Shown: one piece after another, positions 42,101 to 50,206 of the stretch
Numbering within the stretch: position 1 is the first letter of the stretch
Layout: each line of letters starts with the position of its first letter
NCBI RefSeq assembly: GCF_017982655.1
Contig: NZ_JABXYX010000044.1
Location: 1-57,217 of the forward strand
Direction of reading: 5' to 3'
Length of the DNA: 57,217 nucleotides
Source of the DNA: Brasilonema sp. CT11
GTDB lineage: Bacteria > Cyanobacteriota > Cyanobacteriia > Cyanobacteriales > Nostocaceae
Program-made: the position numbers and the translations under genes
Notes under the pieces: model-generated
What the model was told of the DNA's origin: nothing
The model's input: only the letters and a program-made list of their open reading frames with translations
Databases searched by the model: none

Positions 42101-45100
42101 TTGATAACTTAAGCTGTGCTCTACTCTGCGAGAAGCCTCGCTGCGCTCGTCTACAAACACGACCGCAATGTTATCTGGTGTTTTTGCTACCTGTTGTTCA
42201 AACAAAGTCACCAGTGTTTGGTCTTGAGGGTAATCGGTATCGGTTTGATTCCAGGTTAGCAGTTGTTGGATTTCTGCTGTAGTGATTAAGGGTAGTTTAC
42301 TGATAGGCTGTTGGGGATTTTGAGTAATTGCTGTCAGCAAGACTTCAAAGTGTCCTGCCATGCGCCTAATTGTTTCAGCCTCAAATAAATCTGTGGCATA
42401 TTCCCACATACAATGCAGTTGGTCGCCCCTTTCACAAAGATCCAGTGTCAGGTCAAACTTGGCAAACGGGAAACTTTGTTCCAAATATTGAATATCAAGC
42501 CCTGGTAAACTAACATTCGCCCCCGCCCCTACGGCGTTTTGCAACACCATCATCACTTGGAATAAGGGGTTATGGCTCAGACTGCGTTCTGGTTGCAACT
42601 GTTCTACCAAATATTCAAAAGGAATATCTTGATGAGCATAAGCATCTAAGCAAGTTTGGCGGGTTTGTTGAAGTAACTCGCTAAATCCTTGCTCTGGTTT
42701 GACTTGACTTCGCAATACCAAAGTATTGACAAAAAAGCCGATTAACCCTTCTGTGTAGCTATGGGTACGGTTGGCGATCGCAATACCGACACATAAGTCT
42801 TCTTGGCGGCTATAACGAGATAGTAAAATACTAAAAGCTGTTAACAGGGTCATAAACAAACTCACCCCGTGTTTCTGACTCACTGTTTTAAGTAATGAAG
42901 TCAGTTCACTACTTAAACGATATTCCTCGCGCCCACCTTGATAACTTTGTTGCGCTGGACGGGGATGATCGGTAGGCAAATCCAGCAATCGGGGGGCATC
43001 GCCTAGTTGTTGTTTCCAGTAATTTTCCTGACTTTCTAAAATCTCACCTTGTAGCCAGCTTCGCTGCCAAGCTGCATAATCACTATACTGAATTGGCAAT
43101 GGTGACAAATTTGGAGTATCCACCGCAGCAAAAGCAGCATAAGCCTGTTCCCATTCGCGCTTAAACACACCCATTGACCAGCCATCACTGATAATGTGGT
43201 GCATATTGAGCAGCAGCACATTTTTCTGTTGGCTAAGTTGCAACAGTTTTGCCTTGAACAGGGGACCAGTATTTAAATCAAAGGGTTCTTGAGCATGAGT
43301 ATCGACTAAACGTTGTACAATTTCCGTTCTTTGCTGAGGCGCTTCCCGTAAATCTACGATCTCCAGCACTTCTATATCCTCTAGATTTTTGACGACGACT
43401 TGAGGTTGTCCATCCAGTGCAGGAAAATAGGTGCGTAAAATAGCATGGCGTTCGAGGAGATACTCAAAACTTGCACGCAAAGCTTCCATACACAAATTGC
43501 CGTCAAGTTGCAGAGCCGCTGACATATTGTAGGTAGCCGAAGTGCCTTTACCTTCAAGCTGGGCTAAAAACCAGAGTCTTGATTGGGCAAAGGACAGAGT
43601 TTTGGGTTCATTTTCTGGCTGTGCTGTGATCGGAGGTAGGGTGAACCCGGAAGCAGCTTTGTCAATAACTGTAGCCAACTCAGACAAAACGCTCTGCTCA
43701 AATACCTTGCGGACAGGTAATTCTACCCCAAAACTGTCACGAATACGGACAACCAATTGGGTTGCTAATAGGGAATGTCCTCCCAGTTCAAAGAAGTTGT
43801 CAGGGCGACCAACAGACTTAACTTTTAACAAACCTTGCCATAAAGTAGCCAGTAGTTCTTCTGTGGAAGTTACAGGCATTTCAAAGTCATTGGAAGTAGC
43901 TGGATCTGGTGCTGGTAGGGCTTTACGATCTAGTTTACCGTTAGGGCTAAGGGGGAATTTATCTAATACCAAAATCTGGCTAGGAACCATATAATTCGGT
44001 AGGCGAGTTTTCAGGTAGTCCTTGAATTGACCCCCTAAATTGACGGATTTCTCCGTCGTCACATATGCCACTAACCTGGGATTATTATCAGCTTCAGATA
44101 AAATGGCGACAGCTTCTTTAACTGATGGATGTTGTAATAAAATTGATTCAATCTCACCGAGTTCAATTCTAAAGCCCCGTAGTTTAACCTGATCGTCAAT
44201 ACGACTCAGATACTCAAGGTTTCCATCAGAGTTCCATCTTGCCAAGTCGCCAGTTTTGTAAATTCGCTCGATTTTCCCGAATAACTCAACTTCCAGAAAT
44301 TTTTCGGCAGTAGTTTCAGGACGATTGAGATAGCCTCTAGCTAAACCAACTCCAGCAATACACAATTCTCCTGGTATTCCTGGGGGTAATAGTTGATTGT
44401 ATGCATCTAAAATATAGATGCGGATATTGGGCAACGGTTTACCGATAGGCGGTTTTTTGCCATTGGGTTGAACTAGAGCGATCGCAGCATTCACCGTAGA
44501 TTCCGTTGGTCCATAGCAATTAAAGAAACGCCGTCCCTGTGCCCACTGGGTAACTAATTCTGCTGGGCAAGCCTCACCACCAACCCCTATGGTTTGCAAA
44601 TCCGGTAAGGTAGCTTGAGGTAAGACAGATAAAGCTGAAGGAGGCAAAAAGCTGTGGGTAATTTTGTGTTCAGCTAAGAAGTCAACCAAGCTTTGACTGG
44701 GTAACAAGGTTTCTTTTTTAGCAAGATACAAACAAGTGCCTGCGGCGAGGGCAGTAGCAATTTCTGAAATTGAGGCATCGAAGCTGAAAGAAGCAAACTG
44801 AAGCACACGGCTTTGGGGTTGAAGAAGCAAAATTTGCTCAACTGCCAAAGTCATATTCACCAGTCCTCGATGCGAAATCATTACTCCCTTGGGTTGTCCG
44901 GTGGAACCAGAGGTATAGATCGCATAAGCCAAATCTAATGGTGTACTTTGAGGACTGGGATTATCTGTTAACTCTTGGGCAAAAGTTTCTTGATCTAAAC
45001 AAATAATCTTAGGCGAGTTTTCCAGTTCAGTTAGTGGTAATTGCTCAGTGAGGAAACTTTGAGTCAGCAACACCGATGTCCCTGAATCTTCTAACATGAA

Positions 45101-46891
45101 CCCAATCCGCTGTTTGGGATAATTGGGGTCAATCGGCACATAAGCCCCACCTGCTTTGAGAATACCGAGTAAACCAATAATCATCTCAATAGAACGTTCG
45201 ACACAAATACTAATTAAGGTATCTGGCTGAATTTGGTGATTTTGAATTAAATAATGAGCTAATTGGTTAGCTTTTTGATTAAGTTGCTGATAAGTCAAGC
45301 TTTGAGATTCAAACACCAAAGCGATATTATGAGGATTTTTTTTAACTTGTTGTTCAAATAAGTCAACTAGAGTTTTATCTTCAGGATATTCAATTTGAGT
45401 TTGATTCCAGCATTGTAGTTGCAGCACTTCCGCCGCTGTCATTAAAGGCAGAGTATTGATAGGTTGTCGAGGGTTATCAACAATTGCCTGAAGCAGAACT
45501 TCAAAATGTCCTGCCATTCGTTGAATGGTTGTAGGTTCAAACAAATCTGTCGCATATTCCCATTCTCCGATCAATCCCTGAAGCGTTTCTCGAAAAATCA
45601 GCGACAAATCAAACAGTGTCGTCGTGTTTTCCCACTCAAAACGAGTCAGAGTTAATCCAGGAATTTCTAATTTCTCTTGAGTTGCATTTTGCAAGCTAAA
45701 AGCGACTTGAAACAGAGGATGATGAGAAAGCGATCGCTCTATGCCCAATTCATCAACCAATTTCTCAAAAGGTAAGTCTTGATGGTCATAAGCATCCAGA
45801 GTTACTTGCTTTACCCGGTTGAGTAATTCTAAGAAGGTTGGATTTCCTTGCAGGTTGGTACGCAAAGCTAGGGTATTGACAAAAAAGCCAATCAGTGGTT
45901 CTATTTCTCGACGGTTGCGATTGGCGATCGCAGAACCAACCACAATATCCTCTTGTCTACTGTAGCGCGACAGTAACAGCGTAAATGCTGCCAGTAGAGT
46001 CATAAACAAGGTTGTTCCTGACTCCTGACTTAAACGCTTCAACTTCTGTGTTAAATCTTGATTGAGTTTCAAAAACTCGCTACGCCCCCTGAAACTCTGC
46101 ACTGATGGACGCGGTTTATCAGTAGGTAATTCTAACAGAGGCGGGACTTCAGCTAATTGTTTTTGCCAGTAATTGAGTTGCGTTTGCAGTACCTCTCCCT
46201 GTAGCCATTGTCTTTGCCAATGAGCGAAATCGGCATATTGTAGCGGTAATGCTGGTAAGGGAGACGGTTTTACGGCGCAAAATGCGGTATAAAGGGTGAA
46301 CAATTCACGGCGGAAGATGTCCATTGACCAGCCATCACAAACGATATGATGGATGACAAGCAACAACAAATGGGATTGGTCAGTTAGTTGCAACAACTTT
46401 ACCCGCAACAAAGGTGGGTTTGATAAATCAAAGGGTTGTTGCAATTCTTCTGTCGCTAACTGGTGGGCTTTCTTTAACTGGTCTTTTTCTGTTAATTGTC
46501 GCCAGTCTAGTACTTGTATTGTCAGCTGGGGATTAGCGTGAATCACCTGTATTGGCGATTCATCGACAACTGAGAAACTAGTACGTAAGACTTCATGACG
46601 TTGAACAATTTCTGCGATCGCTTGTTCTAAAGCACTGATATTCAGAAATCCGCTAATTTGCCAGAAAAACGGGACATTGTAGACACAATTTTCCCCTTCT
46701 AGTTGGTCAAGAAACCACAATCTTTGTTGGGCAAAGGAGAGAGGAAGGGGTTGTTCCCGCGATACGGGTGTGAGGGGGGGAGTTAACCTGTGGTCATTTT
46801 GTGAAGATTGCTGTTGCTTTTTCAGTTTTTGTAGAACTAATTCTCGCTTTTCTGGCGAAAGGGTTTCAAGACGTTTTAGTATATCGCTCAT
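39125..46891 (-). CDS. apnC: NRPS: C - A - PCP - C - A(Ala) - N-methyltransferase - PCP
   Basis: This is a 2588-residue bimodular protein. C1 has HHIVCDGWS (near 180). A1 (about 505-985) reads D-A-S-F-G-G-C-V-N in the pocket, a code I cannot assign; in anabaenopeptins this slot takes homotyrosine or homophenylalanine. PCP1 is DNFFELGGHSLLAT (near 1035). C2 has HHIISDGWS (near 1230). A2 (from about 1555) reads D-L-F-N-N-A-L-T-Y, the cyanobacterial Ala code, and is split by a SAM methyltransferase (about 1985-2400, VWEIGCGTGMLLFQIAP), giving N-methyl-Ala. PCP2 is DNFFNLGGHSLLAT (near 2520). Two small dispersed repeats are inserted in frame (39348-39377 and 42124-42154). The order C-A-T-C-A-NMT-T equals ApnC. 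Confidence 0.93.
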   Translation of the reverse strand: MSDILKRLETLSPEKRELVLQKLKKQQQSSQNDHRLTPPLTPVSREQPLPLSFAQQRLWFLDQLEGENCVYNVPFFWQISGFLNISALEQAIAEIVQRHEVLRTSFSVVDESPIQVIHANPQLTIQVLDWRQLTEKDQLKKAHQLATEELQQPFDLSNPPLLRVKLLQLTDQSHLLLLVIHHIVCDGWSMDIFRRELFTLYTAFCAVKPSPLPALPLQYADFAHWQRQWLQGEVLQTQLNYWQKQLAEVPPLLELPTDKPRPSVQSFRGRSEFLKLNQDLTQKLKRLSQESGTTLFMTLLAAFTLLLSRYSRQEDIVVGSAIANRNRREIEPLIGFFVNTLALRTNLQGNPTFLELLNRVKQVTLDAYDHQDLPFEKLVDELGIERSLSHHPLFQVAFSLQNATQEKLEIPGLTLTRFEWENTTTLFDLSLIFRETLQGLIGEWEYATDLFEPTTIQRMAGHFEVLLQAIVDNPRQPINTLPLMTAAEVLQLQCWNQTQIEYPEDKTLVDLFEQQVKKNPHNIALVFESQSLTYQQLNQKANQLAHYLIQNHQIQPDTLISICVERSIEMIIGLLGILKAGGAYVPIDPNYPKQRIGFMLEDSGTSVLLTQSFLTEQLPLTELENSPKIICLDQETFAQELTDNPSPQSTPLDLAYAIYTSGSTGQPKGVMISHRGLVNMTLAVEQILLLQPQSRVLQFASFSFDASISEIATALAAGTCLYLAKKETLLPSQSLVDFLAEHKITHSFLPPSALSVLPQATLPDLQTIGVGGEACPAELVTQWAQGRRFFNCYGPTESTVNAAIALVQPNGKKPPIGKPLPNIRIYILDAYNQLLPPGIPGELCIAGVGLARGYLNRPETTAEKFLEVELFGKIERIYKTGDLARWNSDGNLEYLSRIDDQVKLRGFRIELGEIESILLQHPSVKEAVAILSEADNNPRLVAYVTTEKSVNLGGQFKDYLKTRLPNYMVPSQILVLDKFPLSPNGKLDRKALPAPDPATSNDFEMPVTSTEELLATLWQGLLKVKSVGRPDNFFELGGHSLLATQLVVRIRDSFGVELPVRKVFEQSVLSELATVIDKAASGFTLPPITAQPENEPKTLSFAQSRLWFLAQLEGKGTSATYNMSAALQLDGNLCMEALRASFEYLLERHAILRTYFPALDGQPQVVVKNLEDIEVLEIVDLREAPQQRTEIVQRLVDTHAQEPFDLNTGPLFKAKLLQLSQQKNVLLLNMHHIISDGWSMGVFKREWEQAYAAFAAVDTPNLSPLPIQYSDYAAWQRSWLQGEILESQENYWKQQLGDAPRLLDLPTDHPRPAQQSYQGGREEYRLSSELTSLLKTVSQKHGVSLFMTLLTAFSILLSRYSRQEDLCVGIAIANRTHSYTEGLIGFFVNTLVLRSQVKPEQGFSELLQQTRQTCLDAYAHQDIPFEYLVEQLQPERSLSHNPLFQVMMVLQNAVGAGANVSLPGLDIQYLEQSFPFAKFDLTLDLCERGDQLHCMWEYATDLFEAETIRRMAGHFEVLLTAITQNPQQPISKLPLITTAEIQQLLTWNQTDTDYPQDQTLVTLFEQQVAKTPDNIAVVFVDERSEASRRVEHSLSYQELNQKANQLADYLLQLKKEQQLPDNPLIAICMERSISMIVGILGILKAGGAYVPIDPSYPQERIHLMLEDSNASVLLTTNPIKKPLSLEKLQKTCHVVFLEQETWVNQPTDNPNLQSRSDDLAYVIYTSGSTGRPKGVAIAHSSPVVLVKWAHSVFSAEQLRGVLASTSMCFDLSIFEIFVPLTQGGSVIVVENALYIEQASNSIVPITLINTVPSAAAELLKMNAIPSSVEVINLAGEPLKNTLVQALYQTTSVREVYNLYGPSEDTTYSTFTKVAKNAQHEPTIGKAIANTRIYILDSYNQLLPPGIPGELCIAGAGLAQGYLNRPDLSAEKFINLKLFNQTERIYKTGDLARWLPDSNLEYLGRIDHQVKVRGFRIELSEIEASLVKHPKIQEAVVIVREETDLDKRLVAYIVPTATDQHTSQGEVVELWEQIFNDSYSQQQAPTDDPTLNLAGWNDSYTAQPIPQTAMQEWRDTTVDQILELEPKQVWEIGCGTGMLLFQIAPHCQHYLGTDFSPDALHYIEQHLKQQSLNDRVTLKASAANQFDGIETNAYDLVIMNSVIQYFPSLDYFLEVLHGAVNAVTTQGAIFIGDVRNLNLLEAFHTAVEFYRAADELSIKDLRQQIQKSIRNEGELLIDPDFFIALKQRIPRISHVQIQLKRGFAQTEMSRFRYDVVLHLDRADTSVAQSQWLDWQDQQLNLETIEKILTTQQPDLLGIKHIPNARLTSEMVLLEQIAQLEGTVSDLKAAVAQAKLGIEPEAFRALGQDLPYTPFIQYSSTGFSNYDVVFQRNVPGQVTLPRFPTTDNLRLKPWQHYANQPLQYRTNQVDPVLLEEWRDFLGKTLPEYMIPNHFTVLEKLPLTPNGKVDRKALPAPDIAVPATDIELPVTETEKLLAQLWAKLLKYEAMPAAGYAYARQDNFFNLGGHSLLATQLIARIRDTFKVELPLRKVFEYPTLSELANYLDTCIWVNSTDESMQPLNPDEEEIEL
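39348..39377 (-). repeat. Small dispersed repeat coding EAMPAAGYAYA, in apnC
   Basis: A 30-bp GC-rich element (ends GCGTAGGCGTAG and GGCATCGCT) lies just before PCP2. Copies with few changes occur at 55296-55325 and 56117-56143 (apnA) and 38468-38497 (Uma2 gene). Confidence 0.85.
42124..42154 (-). repeat. Small dispersed repeat coding DERSEASRR, in apnC A2
   Basis: The GC-rich element with GCCTCGCTGCGCTCGTCTAC adds about ten residues (VDERSEASRRVEH) between VVF and SLSYQELNQK, where the sister A domain simply reads VFESQSLTYQQLNQK. It is a different family from the 30-bp element. Confidence 0.75.
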
Positions 46892-46992
46892 AATATTTAT
46901 TGTTTAAACTTATTGTTGAAAATTAGTTTTTTTTGAATAGAACCACAGAGGCACAGAGAACACAGAAAAATAAAAAAGAGTACTGTTAATAC

Positions 46993-49900
46993 TCAAAAAA
47001 GTAATTGCTGGGTCACTTCTTCTTCTGATAACTGCTCAACTTCCCCTAAAAGCTGTGTTAGCTCATCATTTTCTGCTTGTTCAATCTGTTGATCAATCAC
47101 TTTTTGGGCTAGTTCAGCAATGGTCGGATTTTCAAACACATAACGCAGAGGAAAATCTAGAGAAAAGACTTCTCTTAATCGAGAAACAACTTGGGTAGCC
47201 AGTAAAGAATGTCCACCCAACTCGAAAAAGTTATCGTAAATTCCAATTTGTTTTAATTTAAGAACTTCAGTCCAAATCATGGCTAATTCTTGTTCAGTAG
47301 GCGTGCGCGGAGCAACAAAATCAACCTCTAGATTTCTTTGGGAAGCATCTGGAGCAGGTAAAGCACGGCGATTTATCTTACCATTAGGCGTGAGGGGGAA
47401 TTCCTCAAGAAATACGAAAGCAGAGGGAATCATGTAGTCAGGCAGCTTTTGATTGAGGAAGTTTCGCAGAGTGCTAGCAGTTGGTGGGTTGTCCGTGGTT
47501 AGGAGATAGGCAACTAAGTATTTGTTCCCAGGTTCATCTTCTCGTATAATGGCTACGACTTGTTTAATGTCAGGATTTTGATTTAAAACTGCTTCAATTT
47601 CTTCTAATTCAATACGAAAACCACGAATTTTTACCTGTGTATCAATTCGACCTAAAAATTCCAGATTTCCATCAGGAAGACGGCGGACTAAATCTCCAGT
47701 TTTGTAAAGTGTATCACCTTCAAGAAAAGGATTAGGAATAAATTTTTCACGGGTTAAGGTTGGTTGATTTAAGTAACCTCTAGCAACACTCGCGCCACCC
47801 ACATAAAGTTCGCCAGGAACGCCAATCGGAACTCTGTGTAAATCTCTATCTAGTAGATAAACTGTCCTATCACCAATGGGTTTTCCAATGGGAATTGAAT
47901 GGACATTTTGACCAAGTTGTTTGGAAATTGGATAACAAGAGGTTATTACTGTACATTCGCAAGGTCCATAAGCATTAATAATTTGGGTTTCCGGTAATAG
48001 TTCCAAGGCGTGGCGAACATGAGCCACAGAAACTGACTCTCCCCCTGTCAAAAGTTGTTTAATTCCTAACAAACCTTCCGGCATTGTATCAATCATGAGA
48101 TTGAATAGGGCTGTAGTCAAAAACAGGGTATTAACTTGCTGTTCAGTGATGATACGGCTTAAGCCCTCTGGTGTGGGAATTTGATCGGGATAAAGTACAC
48201 AACGCCCCCCATGAAGCAAGGGCGGCCAAAGTTCTAGGGTTAGTCCATCCCAAGAAATTGATGAATGTTGTAGCCAAATTTGGTTTGCATCAAGTTGAAT
48301 GTAATCAACCCCAAACATAAAACCAATGATGCTACGATGGGGAACTTCTGTTCCTTTTGGTGTTCCCGTTGAGCCAGATGTATAAATGATATAAGCTAAA
48401 TTTTCTGGATTAACTTCACTTGGCAAATTATCTTCTTTGTACTGATCAATTATTTTCCAATCTGAGTCAAGATTCACCACAGTTTGATTATCGATTGGCA
48501 GCTGCTCGCACAAATGAGTTTGTGTTAGTAAGATGGGTGCCTGTACATCTTTTAACATAAACTCTAGTCTTTCGGAAGGATAAGCGGAATCTACAGGAAC
48601 ATAAGCTCCACCCGCTTTGAGAATAGCGAGTATTCCTACCACCATTAAAGGCGAGCGCTCGACACAAATTTCCACCCGTACTTCAGGTTTAACTCCTAGC
48701 GCTTGTAGGTAATGGGCTAATTGATTAGCGCGATTATTCAAATCTCGATAAGTTAAGTATTCTTTTTCATACACAACTGCTACTGCGTCAGGGGTTTTTT
48801 CTACTTGTTCTTCAAATAAAGTATGAATACATTTGTAATGAATAGAAGCTGTTTTTTGTTGATTTTCTTGCAGAATTAATTGTTCTTCTTCGGCTGCACT
48901 AAGCAGAGATAATTGGGAAATATATTGTTGTAGATTGGCTGCCATTCCTTGTAGCAATGTTTGAAAATGTCCAATCATGCGCTCAATTGTTTGTTCCTCA
49001 AAGCGACTGGTATCATAGATAATCCTGCCAGACAATTTTGATTCAGGATTAACCACTACCGTTAAAGGATAATTCGTGCGTTCAAAACAACGAAGATGAC
49101 TAATTTCTAAGCTTTTTTTGCTTTCCTGTTCAGCAGAATCGAGCGGATAATTCTCAAATACTAACAGGCTCTCGAACAGTGGTATTCCTGGGGGAACATT
49201 ACTTAGGCGCTGAATTTCTGCCAGAGAGTAGTAGGTATACTGTTCCTGCTCAAATGCTTGGCTTTGTAAATGCTTAAGCCAGGGTAATAATTCTGTCTTG
49301 GATGTAACTTGTACCCGTATAGGAAGAGTGTTGATCAATAGCCCAACCATTGAATCGACTCCCGCTAGATTCGGTGGGCGACCGGATACAGTTGCACCAA
49401 AAACCACATCGCTTTCCCCACTGTAACGGGAAATTAGTAACGCCCATGCTCCCTGCACCAAATTATTCAAAGTTAAATGGTGCTGTCGCGTCGCAGATTG
49501 CAATTTTTCTGTTACCGTTTGGGATAATTGAAAACGCTGCTCGTTATATTTTCCCTGTCCCCTGTTCCCTCCCAATAAAGTAGGAACTTCAAACCCCTGG
49601 AGAGTTTGTTGCCAAAAGTTCTTTGCCTGAGTAATATTTTGTTGCTGTAACCAATCAATATACTCTCGATAGGGACGAGCGGGAAGTAGGCGTAAATGTT
49701 CGCCTCGTTGATTAGCTTCATACAAAGCTAAAACTTCTTTCAGCACAATCTGCATCGACCAACCATCGAAGAGAATATGATGATGACTCCAGATAAATTG
49801 ATAAGTTTTTTCCCCAAGCTGAATGATGGTGAAGCGCATTAGGGGAGCTTGAGAAAGATCGAATTCTTTTTGGCGATCGCCTTCTAAAAAATCCTCTAAA

Positions 49901-50202
49901 TTCTGTTGTTGTTCATTGGGTGTTAAATGACGCCAATCCAGTTCCACCCACGGGAGTTCCATTTGCTTACTCACCATTTGCAAGGGCTTTTCTATCTCTT
50001 CCCAATAAAAGGAACTGCGTAAAACTGGGTGTCGCGCAACAACTTGCTGCCAAGCTTGTTGAAAGGTTGGAAAATTCAATTCCCCACAGAGGATGCAAAG
50101 CAATTGCTCAAAATAAATTTCAGATTCTGGTGCATAAAGGGTATGAAAGAGCATCCCCTGCTGCATGGGCGAAAGTTCATAAAGGTCTTCGATATTATCC
50201 AC
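46993..50202 (-). CDS. apnB: NRPS: C (DCL-type) - A - PCP
   Basis: This is a 1069-residue single module. The C domain opens with YELSPMQQGMLFHTLYAPES, the signature of condensation domains that accept a D-configured donor, and has HHILFDGWS (near 140). That fits an upstream epimerised residue. The A domain (about 455-960) has YTSGSTGTPKG, and its pocket reads D-G-L-F-L-G-A-V-I, probably hydrophobic (Val/Ile/Leu/Met class), but I know no exact match. The PCP is DNFFELGGHSLLAT (near 990). GTG at 50202 is the start; AAGAGG inside the last apnA codons is its ribosome binding site, and only 4 bp separate the genes, so translation is coupled. Confidence 0.9.
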   Translation of the reverse strand: MDNIEDLYELSPMQQGMLFHTLYAPESEIYFEQLLCILCGELNFPTFQQAWQQVVARHPVLRSSFYWEEIEKPLQMVSKQMELPWVELDWRHLTPNEQQQNLEDFLEGDRQKEFDLSQAPLMRFTIIQLGEKTYQFIWSHHHILFDGWSMQIVLKEVLALYEANQRGEHLRLLPARPYREYIDWLQQQNITQAKNFWQQTLQGFEVPTLLGGNRGQGKYNEQRFQLSQTVTEKLQSATRQHHLTLNNLVQGAWALLISRYSGESDVVFGATVSGRPPNLAGVDSMVGLLINTLPIRVQVTSKTELLPWLKHLQSQAFEQEQYTYYSLAEIQRLSNVPPGIPLFESLLVFENYPLDSAEQESKKSLEISHLRCFERTNYPLTVVVNPESKLSGRIIYDTSRFEEQTIERMIGHFQTLLQGMAANLQQYISQLSLLSAAEEEQLILQENQQKTASIHYKCIHTLFEEQVEKTPDAVAVVYEKEYLTYRDLNNRANQLAHYLQALGVKPEVRVEICVERSPLMVVGILAILKAGGAYVPVDSAYPSERLEFMLKDVQAPILLTQTHLCEQLPIDNQTVVNLDSDWKIIDQYKEDNLPSEVNPENLAYIIYTSGSTGTPKGTEVPHRSIIGFMFGVDYIQLDANQIWLQHSSISWDGLTLELWPPLLHGGRCVLYPDQIPTPEGLSRIITEQQVNTLFLTTALFNLMIDTMPEGLLGIKQLLTGGESVSVAHVRHALELLPETQIINAYGPCECTVITSCYPISKQLGQNVHSIPIGKPIGDRTVYLLDRDLHRVPIGVPGELYVGGASVARGYLNQPTLTREKFIPNPFLEGDTLYKTGDLVRRLPDGNLEFLGRIDTQVKIRGFRIELEEIEAVLNQNPDIKQVVAIIREDEPGNKYLVAYLLTTDNPPTASTLRNFLNQKLPDYMIPSAFVFLEEFPLTPNGKINRRALPAPDASQRNLEVDFVAPRTPTEQELAMIWTEVLKLKQIGIYDNFFELGGHSLLATQVVSRLREVFSLDFPLRYVFENPTIAELAQKVIDQQIEQAENDELTQLLGEVEQLSEEEVTQQLLF

Positions 50203-50206
50203 GAAA

